From Clarkia xantiana subsp. parviflora (lineage: Eukaryota; Streptophyta; Magnoliopsida; Myrtales; Onagraceae): DNA of 64,000 nucleotides. A program made the translations under genes and the position numbers. Shown piece by piece: positions 21,788 through 30,321 of the stretch (positions within the stretch are counted from its first letter, which is position 1; every line of letters begins with the position of its first letter). The notes under the pieces are model-generated. The model did not search any database. It saw nothing but the letters and a program-made list of their open reading frames with translations, and had not been told where the DNA came from. The stretch covers positions 14,176,166-14,240,165 of the forward strand of contig JAPTYO010000005.1 in assembly GCA_036873135.1 (NCBI GenBank), given 5' to 3'.

Positions 21788-21792
21788 TTGGC

Positions 21793-22487
21793 TGATGGGT
21801 TCTGCTGTAGCCGTGAAGCCCCTTAACGACGAGTAAACGTGAATAGGCCCACTGGGCCCTAAAAGGGGTCAAGAAGACCAATGCGAAGGGTCCTGATAAA
21901 AGGAGTCCCGATGGTGAAAGGTCCCGACAAGGTCGGTCCCGATATGCGAGCTGGACGCTCCCGATGAGATGCCTTTAAGTAGGCCACGATGATGAATCCC
22001 TGAGAATGTTGGCCCTGTCACGATGACGAGGGGCCCCGAGCGGTGACACAATGAGATAACTCTGGAGTCCCCGATATTGGTCGGGAATTGCTATCAGAGG
22101 TTGAGGCCGAGATACGCGGAGCGTGGCCGAGATAGACGAGATCATGGCTGAGATAGGCGGGATCGTGGCCGAGATACGCGGAGCGTGGCCGAGATAGGCG
22201 AGATCATGGCCGAGATAAGCGGAACGTGGGCTAACCGCCCCAGCGATTCACCAGGTAACTGAGGTAGCTCTTCGCCTATAAAAGGGCAGAAGTTACCTCA
22301 GATCAGATACGGTTTTCATACGGATACACTCGCTTGCCAGTTGATTGCGATTATTGAGATACTCATTTAAGCATCGGAGAGGGATTCTGGGTCACCGCCC
22401 GGTCTATCCCCTCTTGTAGGATTACGTGGAGCGAAGGAGTTCGGATCGCCGTCAAGACCGTGAAGGAGTTCCAACCGTGATCCAACA
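21793..22487 (+). repeat. 5' LTR of E2
   Basis: TGATGGGTTCTGC...GATCCAACA. TATA box TATAAAAG is at 22277-22284. Between 22105 and 22235 short units of about 20 bp (GAGATACGCGGAGCGTGGCC and relatives) are repeated in tandem. Confidence 0.9.
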
Positions 22488-22506
22488 TTGGCGCCGTCTG
22501 TGGGAA
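22488..22506 (+). other. Primer binding site of E2
   Basis: TTGGCGCCGTCTGTGGGAA begins at the LTR edge. A TGGCGCC-type primer site is common in Tat elements. The G2 copy at 46460 has GCCATCTG instead of GCCGTCTG. Confidence 0.7.
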
Positions 22507-22525
22507 GCGTAACGAAAAGCCGAAA

Positions 22526-23435
22526 ATGACCTCTACTCGTTCAATGGCGGCTGGAAAGCAGAGAAGACAAGGACAATTTGGTGGTTCCCGTCATCCTGCC
22601 GAAACACTGAATTCGCCACCAGAGTGTGCTGAGGATCAAAATCTCCTTGCTGAGGTTTCCCGAACAGGGGGCACAACGAAGTTCCTGAGGATACGGGAAG
22701 ACACCAAGAGAATAGAGAGGAGGATGCTCCTCCGAATGCGGACCTGGCAAAGGCTGTGGCAGATGCCATGCCGATGTTCTTAGAGGCCATGGAGGCTCTC
22801 CTAGAGCGAAGAGAGGCTGCCAAGAGACAGGAGGAGGTGCCTCCGCCAAGGGAGGTTCAGAATGCACAGGAGGCCCAACCCAGAAACCAGGACAATGGCA
22901 AGGGACCCGCTCAGTCGGAGCAATTTGTGATCGATGGGCCAGGACCAGTGCAGCACAAGACCATTCCCCTTAATGGTCCCATCACCCCCGACCAGGTGGT
23001 GAAGATCGTGAACATCTGCATGGGGGACCAGAAGCCGATGATGTTGGAACTAAGGGATCGATCCACTCATCCCTTTGTTCCCCGACTGATAGACACCCTC
23101 TCCCCGCCAGGGTTGGGGATCCCCACGATTAAGGAGTATGATGGCGAAGGAGATCCGGTTCGCCACGTCCAGAAGCATCTCATGGCCTGTCTGGGCAGAG
23201 CCCCGAACGGCGATATTGTGTGTCTGCTGTTCCCAGGTACACTGGGTGAGATGGCCCTGACATGGTTCTTCAGCCTGCCCCCAGGATGCATCTCAAGCTG
23301 GGCTGATATGCACGACCGTTTTATTCAGCAGTACCAAGGTCGTCGACGCCTCTAGAAGAGCGTGAGGTCCCTTGCCCAGGTGGTGCAGAGGCCCGACGAA
23401 TCACTGCACATTATTACCAGCGGTACAATGCCAGT
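22526..23435 (+). pseudogene. gag: E2 gag, N-terminal part with frame breaks
   Basis: ATG 22526 (MTSTRSMAAGK) opens a frame that ends at 22783. Homologous gag reading moves to another frame from about 22756 (MADAMPMFLEAMEALLERRE) and runs to a TAG at 23353. The capsid-like part includes HPFVPRLIDTL, GEGDPVRHVQKH and SSWADMHDRFIQQYQ, which match E1 gag (HPFADHLVDS, GKGDPIEHVQKH, SWADLKAKFIQRF). Between 23353 and 23435 the frame changes again (VVQRPDESLH in one frame, YYQRYNASVAEIDEE in the next). So there is one early shift, one stop and one further shift. Confidence 0.8.
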
Positions 23436-25760
23436 GTGGCTGAGATCGATGAAGAGATATCGGAGGGAGAGACTATTCGTACCTTCCTTCGGAACGTGAC
23501 AGCCCCCTATGGTTCCGACCTGATGCACAGCGTGGCTGAGAAGGCTGTGTGGAATATGGAAGCACTGCAGAAGAGAGTGAAGCAGCAAATCGACGTGCAG
23601 GATTCGAAGATAGCTGCTGGAGAGTTGGATCCTCCAAAGTCAAATAGGGGGAAGCAATCGCTCAAGCCGTTGGACGACCATAAGCGGAAGGATAAATCCG
23701 AGGGCAGTCGGAGTCGAGATCGTTCTTATCGAAGGGAGGACAGACGTCCCCCGAGGAAGGACAAGCGGGAGGACTTCCACATCCCTCTAAATAGCTCCAT
23801 GGCGGAGGTATTAATGGTGATGGATCGACAGGGTATCTCCAGGTACCCCCCGAAGAAGGAAGGAGAATTTATGGGATCTCGCACTGATCGTTACTGTCGG
23901 TTCCACCGCGCCCGCGGTCACGACACTAACCATTGTCGGGAGTTGAAGAAGGAGATTGAAAAGCTGATCCAGAAGGGGAAGCTTAAGGAGTTTGTGGCTG
24001 AGAGGCGGTGTCGTTCCCGCTCCCGATCTCGATCGCGGTCTCGTTCCCGATCCCGCGATCGGTCCCCGAAGAAGAAGAAGTCGGAGCCAGAGTCTTCTGG
24101 TGCCCGTAAGGAGAAGCGGGGCACCATCAATGTGATTCACAGAGGATTTGCCGCAGGAGGGGACACCACAGCCTCTCGGGAGGTCTATGCCTCTAGGATT
24201 TCTGCTGCTGTGGTGCTGGGTAAGAGGTCCCGATCCTGGACCGCGAAGGAAGAGATGGTGATTTCCTTTTCAGCGGAGGACCTGATAGGACTAGAGACTC
24301 CACATGATGACGCTTTAGTCATGACCCTGGACGTGGATGGGTACGAGATGAAGCAAATTTTGATCGACGGAGGGAGCTCCTCCGATATTTTGTTTATGGA
24401 CGCGCTGGAGGCCATGGGGAAAACGAAGAAGGATCTGAAGGAGGTGAACTTCCCGATGGTTGGATTCTCTTGTATTACCTTCTATCCGCTGGGAATGATC
24501 ACCTTACCAGTGGAGTTCGGTAGCGGGTGGAAAGCGGAGAGGAGAAATGTGGATTTCGTGGTGGTCGAGTCCGCGGGAACCTACAATGCGATTATTGGGA
24601 GAACCACCATCAACCCCTTGATGGCAGCTGCCTCGACTGTGCACCAGAAGATGAAGTTCCCGACTGACCACGGAGTCGGGGAGGTCAAGGGCGACCAGGT
24701 GGCTTCCAGGAGGTGCTATGTTAATTCCACCCGAAGGAAAAGACGGGAGGCCATGGCTATCCTCCAGACCGATGCCGATCCTAGAGAGGAGTTTGGGCGT
24801 CCCGCCCCTATGGAGGATTTGAAGGAGGTTGAGATTGACGGACCTCAGAGGAAGGTGAAAATCGGGTCCACCCTGTCCGACGAGAGGGCCCAAGAATTGA
24901 TTGAGTTGCTGAAGGAGTTCAAGGAGCTGTTTGCCTGGTCCCCGAGTGACATGCCAGGAATCAGCCCCGATGTGATTGAGCACGAGTTGAAGATTGATCC
25001 CGCGATCAAGCCTATCGCGCAGAAAAGGCGTCCGATGGGCGCGGACAAGAGGATCGCGATCCAGCAGGAGGTGGGCAGGTTGCTTGACGCTGGGTTTATC
25101 AAGGAGCTCCGATTCCAGACCTGGGTCGCCAACCTGGTCCTGGTGAAGAAGAGCAATGGGAAATGGCGGATGTGTGTTGATTTCCGCGACTTAAATAAGG
25201 CTTGCCCGAAGGACTGTTACCCGCTTCCGAGAATCGACCAGTTGGTGGATGCCACGTCGGGACATGAATTGCTGAGCTTCATGGATGCTTACTCGGGCTA
25301 TAATCAGATCAAGATGGCTAAAGAGGATGCCTCCCACACAGCTTTTTATGCTGATAGTGACATCTATCACTACGATGTCATGCCTTTCGGATTGATTAAT
25401 GTCGAGGCAACTTATCAAAGGATGGTGAACAAGCTGTCCGGGGACATGCTGGGGAAAACCTTGAAGGCTTACGTGGACGATATGCTGGTGAAGTCCCGAC
25501 AGGCTGAGGATCATGTTCACAACCTAGCCACGGCGTTTGAGCGGATGAGGCTTCATCAGGTTCGCTTGAACCCGACCAAGTGTGCCTTCGGAGTCCACTC
25601 CGAAAAGTTTTTGGGCTTTATGGTAAGCCAAAGAGGAATTGAGGTGAACCCCGAGAAGCTGAGGGCAATCGAGGAGATGCAGTCTCCGATATCATCGGGA
25701 GGTGCAAGTGCTGAATGGCCGACTGGCTGCAATGAATCGCTTCCTGTCCAAGGAAAGTGA
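23436..25760 (+). CDS. E2 gag C-terminus, protease and reverse transcriptase (774 codons open)
   Basis: This long open frame is the best preserved part of E2; its ATG is internal to gag. Residues 1-60 are the gag C-terminal half. A CX2HX4HX4C knuckle is at C154, H157, H162, C167. An Arg-Ser dipeptide stretch is at 191-210. Retropepsin is at about 290-400 with LIDGGSSSDIL (D311). RT is at about 515-745, with MCVDFRDLNKACPKDCYPLP, FMDAYSGYNQI (D617) and AYVDDMLV (D681, D682), so the catalytic aspartates are kept. The normally conserved MPFGLKNAGATYQR stretch is altered (GLINVEATYQR). The frame is lost near 25690 and RNase H continues in another frame. Confidence 0.88.
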   Translation: MAEIDEEISEGETIRTFLRNVTAPYGSDLMHSVAEKAVWNMEALQKRVKQQIDVQDSKIAAGELDPPKSNRGKQSLKPLDDHKRKDKSEGSRSRDRSYRREDRRPPRKDKREDFHIPLNSSMAEVLMVMDRQGISRYPPKKEGEFMGSRTDRYCRFHRARGHDTNHCRELKKEIEKLIQKGKLKEFVAERRCRSRSRSRSRSRSRSRDRSPKKKKSEPESSGARKEKRGTINVIHRGFAAGGDTTASREVYASRISAAVVLGKRSRSWTAKEEMVISFSAEDLIGLETPHDDALVMTLDVDGYEMKQILIDGGSSSDILFMDALEAMGKTKKDLKEVNFPMVGFSCITFYPLGMITLPVEFGSGWKAERRNVDFVVVESAGTYNAIIGRTTINPLMAAASTVHQKMKFPTDHGVGEVKGDQVASRRCYVNSTRRKRREAMAILQTDADPREEFGRPAPMEDLKEVEIDGPQRKVKIGSTLSDERAQELIELLKEFKELFAWSPSDMPGISPDVIEHELKIDPAIKPIAQKRRPMGADKRIAIQQEVGRLLDAGFIKELRFQTWVANLVLVKKSNGKWRMCVDFRDLNKACPKDCYPLPRIDQLVDATSGHELLSFMDAYSGYNQIKMAKEDASHTAFYADSDIYHYDVMPFGLINVEATYQRMVNKLSGDMLGKTLKAYVDDMLVKSRQAEDHVHNLATAFERMRLHQVRLNPTKCAFGVHSEKFLGFMVSQRGIEVNPEKLRAIEEMQSPISSGGASAEWPTGCNESLPVQGK

Positions 25761-26418
25761 CCGATCTATGCCATTTTTTGAAGTTATGAGGGCCAACAAG
25801 AAGTTTGAGTGGACTGCCAAGTGTGAAGAGGCATTCCAGGCACTCAAGCAGCACCATCGCACCCTTCCGCCGTTGGCAAAACCGATCCCAGGCGAGCCGC
25901 TCTATCTATATTTGGCTGTTTCTGAGTTTGCTATTAGCTCTGTGTTAGTGAAGATTGTCGAGGGTAATCAAGTCCCCGTGTATTATGTAAGCAAGGCGTT
26001 TGCCAAATCTGAAATGAATTACCCCGCCGTTGAGAAGTACCTTTTTGCGTTGATCATTACTGCTCGGAAGTTGAGGCCTTACTTCCATGCGCATGAGATT
26101 ACTGTGTTGACGAATCAGCCTTTGAAGTATTTTTTGAACCGACCTGATGCGTCGGGGAGATTGGTGAAATGGGCAGTCGAGTTTAGTGAGTTCCGCATTC
26201 ACTTTGCTCCGAGAACGACTATTAAGGGCCAGGTGTTGGCGGATTTCATAGCAGAGTCTACAGCCCCCGATCTGGAAGAAGCGGGCCCTGTAGAGGGGGC
26301 AACCATGGAGGTCCCGATAGCAGAACAACCAGAAATGGCAGAGCAATCAGAACAGCCAAATGAGGAAAATACTTGGGAAATGTACACGGATGGCTCTTCG
26401 AGTTCAGAAAGATCATGA
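25690..26418 (+). pseudogene. E2 RNase H and start of the second RNase H
   Basis: The frame shifts here relative to RT. It encodes the RT connection and Gypsy RNase H (EPLYLYLAVSEFAISSVLV, VYYVSKAF, YPAVEKYLFALIITARKLRPYF, LTNQPLKYFLNRPDASGRLVK in short blocks). After an acidic linker the second RNase H begins (WEMYTDGSSSS). A TGA at 26416-26418 ends it; the G2 copy has an arginine codon (AGA) at that place, so one substitution made the stop. Confidence 0.85.
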
Positions 26419-27116
26419 GCAGGTTTCGTATTGATACCACCAGGCGGGGGTGAGCCCCTTCGATATGCTTTTGCCTTAACGTTTAGGGCCACGAACAACG
26501 AAGCTGAGTATGAGGCTCTTATTACAGGCCTCAAAATTGCCAAAGGTACGAGAGTTGGTCACTTACGGGTGAAATGTGACGCGGGCCTGATTGTGAATCA
26601 AGTCCAAGGACGATATGAGGCGAAGAACCCGAGATGAGAAAGTACCTTCGCGAGGTGCCAGTCTTGAAGGAGAGCTTCAAAAGTTTCGACATCGAGGCAA
26701 TCCCGAGTGAGGAAAACGCGGAAGCGGATGCCTTGAGCAAATTTGCCTTGGGGGCACCCCTAGAGGAAAATCGGAAGGTGCACTTTTTGCAGAAGGTGAT
26801 CTTATCGACCACCGACCCATCGGAGGTGTGTGCCATTGAAGCAGGGTCGGAGGAGGAACCCACTTGGATGACCCCGATAGTCGCGTATCTGACTACGGGG
26901 GCAGTCCCCGATGATGGAGTACTAGCTGACAGGATACGTCAGATCGCAGTTAATTATGTGGTGGTGGACAATCAGCTATACAAAAAATGGTGGTTCTCGA
27001 CTCCTTACTTGAAATGTTTGGCCGAACCCGACACAAATCGGATCCTTAGGGAGGTGCACGAAGGGTCGCGGCTTGTCATGAAGGGGCCCGATCCATTACG
27101 AGGAAAGTGCTGAATT
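26419..27116 (+). pseudogene. E2 second RNase H (archaeal type) and integrase N-terminus, broken
   Basis: Open in one frame to about 26637 (NNEAEYEALITGLKIAKG, catalytic Glu) and then in another from about 26634 (AEADALSKFALG, catalytic Asp) to 27113. Compared with the intact G2 reading, a base is missing at about 26632 (AAGAACCCGAGATGAG versus AAGAGCCCGATGATGAG). Near 27065 the integrase zinc region is shifted: G2 reads HEGVAACHEGARSIMRKVL, while here the frame gives HEGSRLVMKGPDPLRGKC then stop. Confidence 0.85.
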
Positions 27117-28096
27117 TCGGCTATTATTGGCCTTCGATGAGTAAGGAGGCGACGATGTTAGTCCGATCCTGTGACGTGTGCCAGAGGTACGCCCCGAATA
27201 TCGTGGCTCCGGCTGCTAATCTGATGTCCATCAAGAGTGCTTGGCCCTTCGCAGTGGGGTATCGACTTGGTGGGACCCCTCCCACAGGCACAAGGTCAGT
27301 GTAAGTATTTGCTTGTGGCAATCGATTATTTTTCGAAATGGATAGAAGCTAAGGCATTGGCCAAGACGACGGGGAACCAAATTGTCAAGTTTCTCCAGAC
27401 CCACATTATATCCAGATACGGGATCCCTAAGGTGGTGATCAGCGATAATGGTCCACCGTTTAACGGGGCTCAAGTGAAGGAATATCTGGAGGAGTTGAAT
27501 ATCGAGCATCGGACAGCCTCTCTCCATCATGCTCAGACTAATGGCCAGGTGGAGTCAGCCAACAAAATCGTGATGGATGGCCTGAAGAAGAGGGTCTATG
27601 CCTTGAAGGGCAAGTGGCTGAACGAGCTGGAAAACGTGTTTTGGGCTGTTAGAACGACACCCAAACAATCAACTGGGAGACTCCGTTCGGCCTTGATTAT
27701 GGCACGGAGGCCGTTGCTCCCGTGGAGATAGCTGTGGCGTCCCATCGGACGAGGTACTACGAGCCTTTGACGAATGATGAAATGAGACGTCTGGAATTGG
27801 ACTTGCTCGAGGAAAAGAGGCGGGAAGCTGATGAAGTCCAGGCTCGAATGCGTTTGGCGACGGCCAGATATTACAATCGGCGAGTTAAGTCCCGACAGTT
27901 CTTCGTCGGGGAGCTGGTCTGGCGTCGGAACGAGTTCACCCTTTTGGATCGGATCCAAAAGATGTCACCAAAATGGGAAGGACCTTATAAGGTCGTGGGG
28001 ATGCCAGCTCCAAATGTGTACAAGTTGGAAGACCTCGATGGCAGAGTATTGAAGCATTCTTTCAGCGGCGAACACTTGAAGAAATGTCATGCTTGA
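27107..28096 (+). pseudogene. E2 integrase, two frame breaks
   Basis: The reading resumes at 27107 (GYYWPSMSKEATMLVRSCDVCQRYA, end of the HHCC zinc domain). It shifts near 27255 into GIDLVGPLPQAQ, then the catalytic core with VISDNGPPFNG (second Asp intact) and NGQVESANK (Glu). It is broken again at about 27680 (TGRLRSALIMARRPLLPWR in place of a TPFGHVYGMEAV-type reading) and continues to the C-terminal end at 28096 (SFSGEHLKKCHA). The chromatin-directing or GPF-like tail is typical of the family but not intact. Confidence 0.85.
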
Positions 28097-28600
28097 TGAA
28101 AAGTCGCCTTAAGTGGTGCCCGATGAAAAGTCGCCTTAAGTGGTGCCCGATGTGAAATCGCCTTAAGTGGTGTAAGTTATTTATCGTTTGATTTGATGTA
28201 AGCAGATTTCGTGCCATCAATAAATAAAGAGGTTGCTTCCGATCAGATTATTCTTAGATTTATTCTAAGTGTTGTTGAGTCACCTTAAGTGGTGCACGAG
28301 AAAGAGTCGCCTTAAGTGGTGCACGAGAAAAAGTCGCCTTAAGTGGTGCATGAGATTAAGTCATCCTAAGAGATGCATGGTTCTTAGATTTATTCTAAGT
28401 GTGGCTAAGTCTCCTTGAGTGGTGCAAACGATTAAGTCGCCTTAAGTGGTGCACGAGATTAAGTCACCTTAAGTGGTGCACAGGATTAAATCGCCTTAAG
28501 TGGTGTCGGCTAAATCGTCTTAAGTGATGTGTTGAAATGTCTTAAGTGGCGAGGTTTCGCCTTAAGTGGCATAGATAAGTCGCTTTGAGAAGTGCAATGG
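28097..28600 (+). repeat. E2 3' UTR tandem repeats
   Basis: Units of roughly 25-28 bp containing GTCGCCTTAAGTGGTGC followed by a variable ACGAGA(T/A)AA spacer recur about 15 times, becoming irregular to the right. The same unit occurs three to four times in G2 at 48449-48555. A segment ATGGTTCTTAGATTTATTCTAAGTGT occurs twice in near-identical form (28248, 28380). Confidence 0.8.
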
Positions 28601-28856
28601 AAAATCGGAGCCGAAAAAGATACGATATTATAAAATCTGCGAGGTTCCCGATAAAGAGAGGAAAATTACAATTTAATGGCCGAGTAACCGAGGAGTCTTC
28701 TCGGATTTGGTGACTATCCTCGAGGCACCGAGGAACCGTGGACGAGAAGATCCGTGTCGAGAAATTTTGTCAAGGGAAAACCTCCGATATCGATATCGGG
28801 AGGTCGGTTGTTGAAAGACACGACGAACTGTAAGTCCCTCATGTCTTGGGGGCAAA

Positions 28857-29577
28857 TGATGGGTTCCGCTGTAGCCGTGAAGCCCCTTAACGACGAGTAA
28901 ACGGTGAATAGGCCCACTGGGCCCTAAAAGTGGTCAAGAAGACCAATGTGAAGGGTCCTGATAAAAGGAGTCCCGATGGTGAAAGGTCCCGACAAGGTCG
29001 GTCCCGATATGCGAGCTGGTCGCTCCCGATGAGATGCCTTTAAGTAGGCCCCGATGAGATGCCTTTAAGTAGGCCCCGATGATGAATCCCTGAGAATGTT
29101 GGCCCTGTCACGATGACGAGGGTCCCCGAGCGGTGACACAATGAGATAACTCTGGAGTCCCCGATATTGGTCGGGACTTGCTATCAGAGTTTGAGGCTGA
29201 GATACGCGGAGCGTGGCCGAGATAGACGAGATCATGGCCGAGATAGGCGGGATCGTGCTCGAGATACGCGGAGCGTGGCCGAGATAGGCGAGCTCATGGC
29301 CGAGATAAGCGGAACGTGGGCTAACCGCCCCAGCGATTCACCAGGTAACTGAGGTAGCTCTTCGCCTATAAAAGGGCAAAAGTTACCTCAGATCAGATAC
29401 GGTTTTCATACGGATACACTCGCTTGCCAGTTGATTGCGATTATTGAGATACTCATTTAAGCATTGGAGAGGGATTCTGGGTCACCGCCCGGTCTATCCC
29501 CTCTTGCAGGATTACGTGGAGCGAAGGAGTTCAGATCGCCATCAAGACCGTGCCGGAGTTCCAACCGTGATCCAACA
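28857..29577 (+). repeat. 3' LTR of E2
   Basis: It starts after the tract TCTTGGGGGCAAA and ends CCAACA before the TTGGC duplication. TATA box is at 29367-29374. It is 26 bp longer than the 5' LTR because GATGAGATGCCTTTAAGTAG is duplicated at about 29020-29065. Confidence 0.9.
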
Positions 29578-29582
29578 TTGGC

Positions 29583-30007
29583 CAAATGAGGCAACATTAA
29601 AGAAACGTGCAGCCATCCAGTTGCACGAAAAACATATTGTGCACTCGGGATATCCAACGCTCAGGTACGGTGAATTATACTTGATCAGACGACCACTTCG
29701 ACGAGGTCGCAACCACGTGAAATGTGACTGCTCCAAAGAACTTACATGCCAAAATTTCACGTACCATGTGTGGAATTCATATACGTCCCCAAATCAAGTC
29801 GTGCATTCGTTTTACGGCGAGGTCTAAACTGGTCAGTGGTAACCAATGGGCATCTCCTATTGAGATCGGTCATGTCCGGAGATGAGAAAATATCAAGAGA
29901 TCATCAAGAGTCTCGTGGAGATGAGAAAATATCAAGAGATCAATGTGCTGATCAATGAACATTTTAGATGTCAAGCAAAGAAAACATTGTTGTTTGGTGC
30001 CTTCCAT
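29583..30007 (+). other. E3 interior between E2 and C1
   Basis: No supported gene. One frame is open to 29827 (ATLKKRAAIQLHEKHIVHS and on) but starts inside the E2 LTR. The inverse of this segment is in E4 at about 41590-41900. GAGATGAGAAAATATCAAGA is directly repeated at 29880 and 29920. Confidence 0.4.
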
Positions 30008-30012
30008 CAGAG

Positions 30013-30321
30013 TGTTGGTGTTTTGAATATGTGTTTGTGTGTGTGAGGGAGGTGGAGAGGATATGAGAGACTTGTTGTTTTGTCTTCTCAACTTGTTGCA
30101 TTCTCATTCATCTCATCACCTATTTATAGGTACATTAGGATGTCTCTAGAGACTTAAGGATTCTAGTGATTTCTTCTTCTAGTGACTTCTTTTCTAGATA
30201 TTTCTTGTGACTCCTACTAGAGACTCTTCTACACACTTAGAGACTTCTACACACTTAGAGACTCCTACACATTTAGAAACTTCTAGATAGTTTACTACAA
30301 ATCAAGTTTATTTTTCTAACA
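30013..30321 (-). repeat. 3' LTR of C1
   Basis: TGTTGGTGTTTTGAATATGT...TTTTTCTAACA. Minus-strand TATA box at 30121-30128. The right half holds three tandem copies of an 18-20 bp unit (ACACTTAGAGACTTCT). GAAacTTCtaGA at 30278-30289 resembles a heat-shock element. Confidence 0.9.

Larger units (their letters stand above)
21793..29577 (+). mobile_element. E2: full-length Tat-lineage Ty3/Gypsy element, coding region decayed
   Basis: LTRs of 695 bp (21793-22487) and 721 bp (28857-29577) with TG...CA ends are flanked by TTGGC at 21788-21792 and 29578-29582. Order is gag, protease, RT, RNase H, a second RNase H-like domain, integrase. The extra RNase H before integrase is the hallmark of the plant Tat lineage. 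At least five frame breaks make it non-functional. It is inserted in the E3 leader; E4, lacking it, reads continuously across the homologous site (about 41900-41935). Confidence 0.92.

Noticed and set aside
24850..25745. Endogenous pararetrovirus reverse transcriptase
   Set aside because: The RT is flanked by LTRs and followed by RNase H, a second RNase H and integrase, and lies in a Gypsy element.
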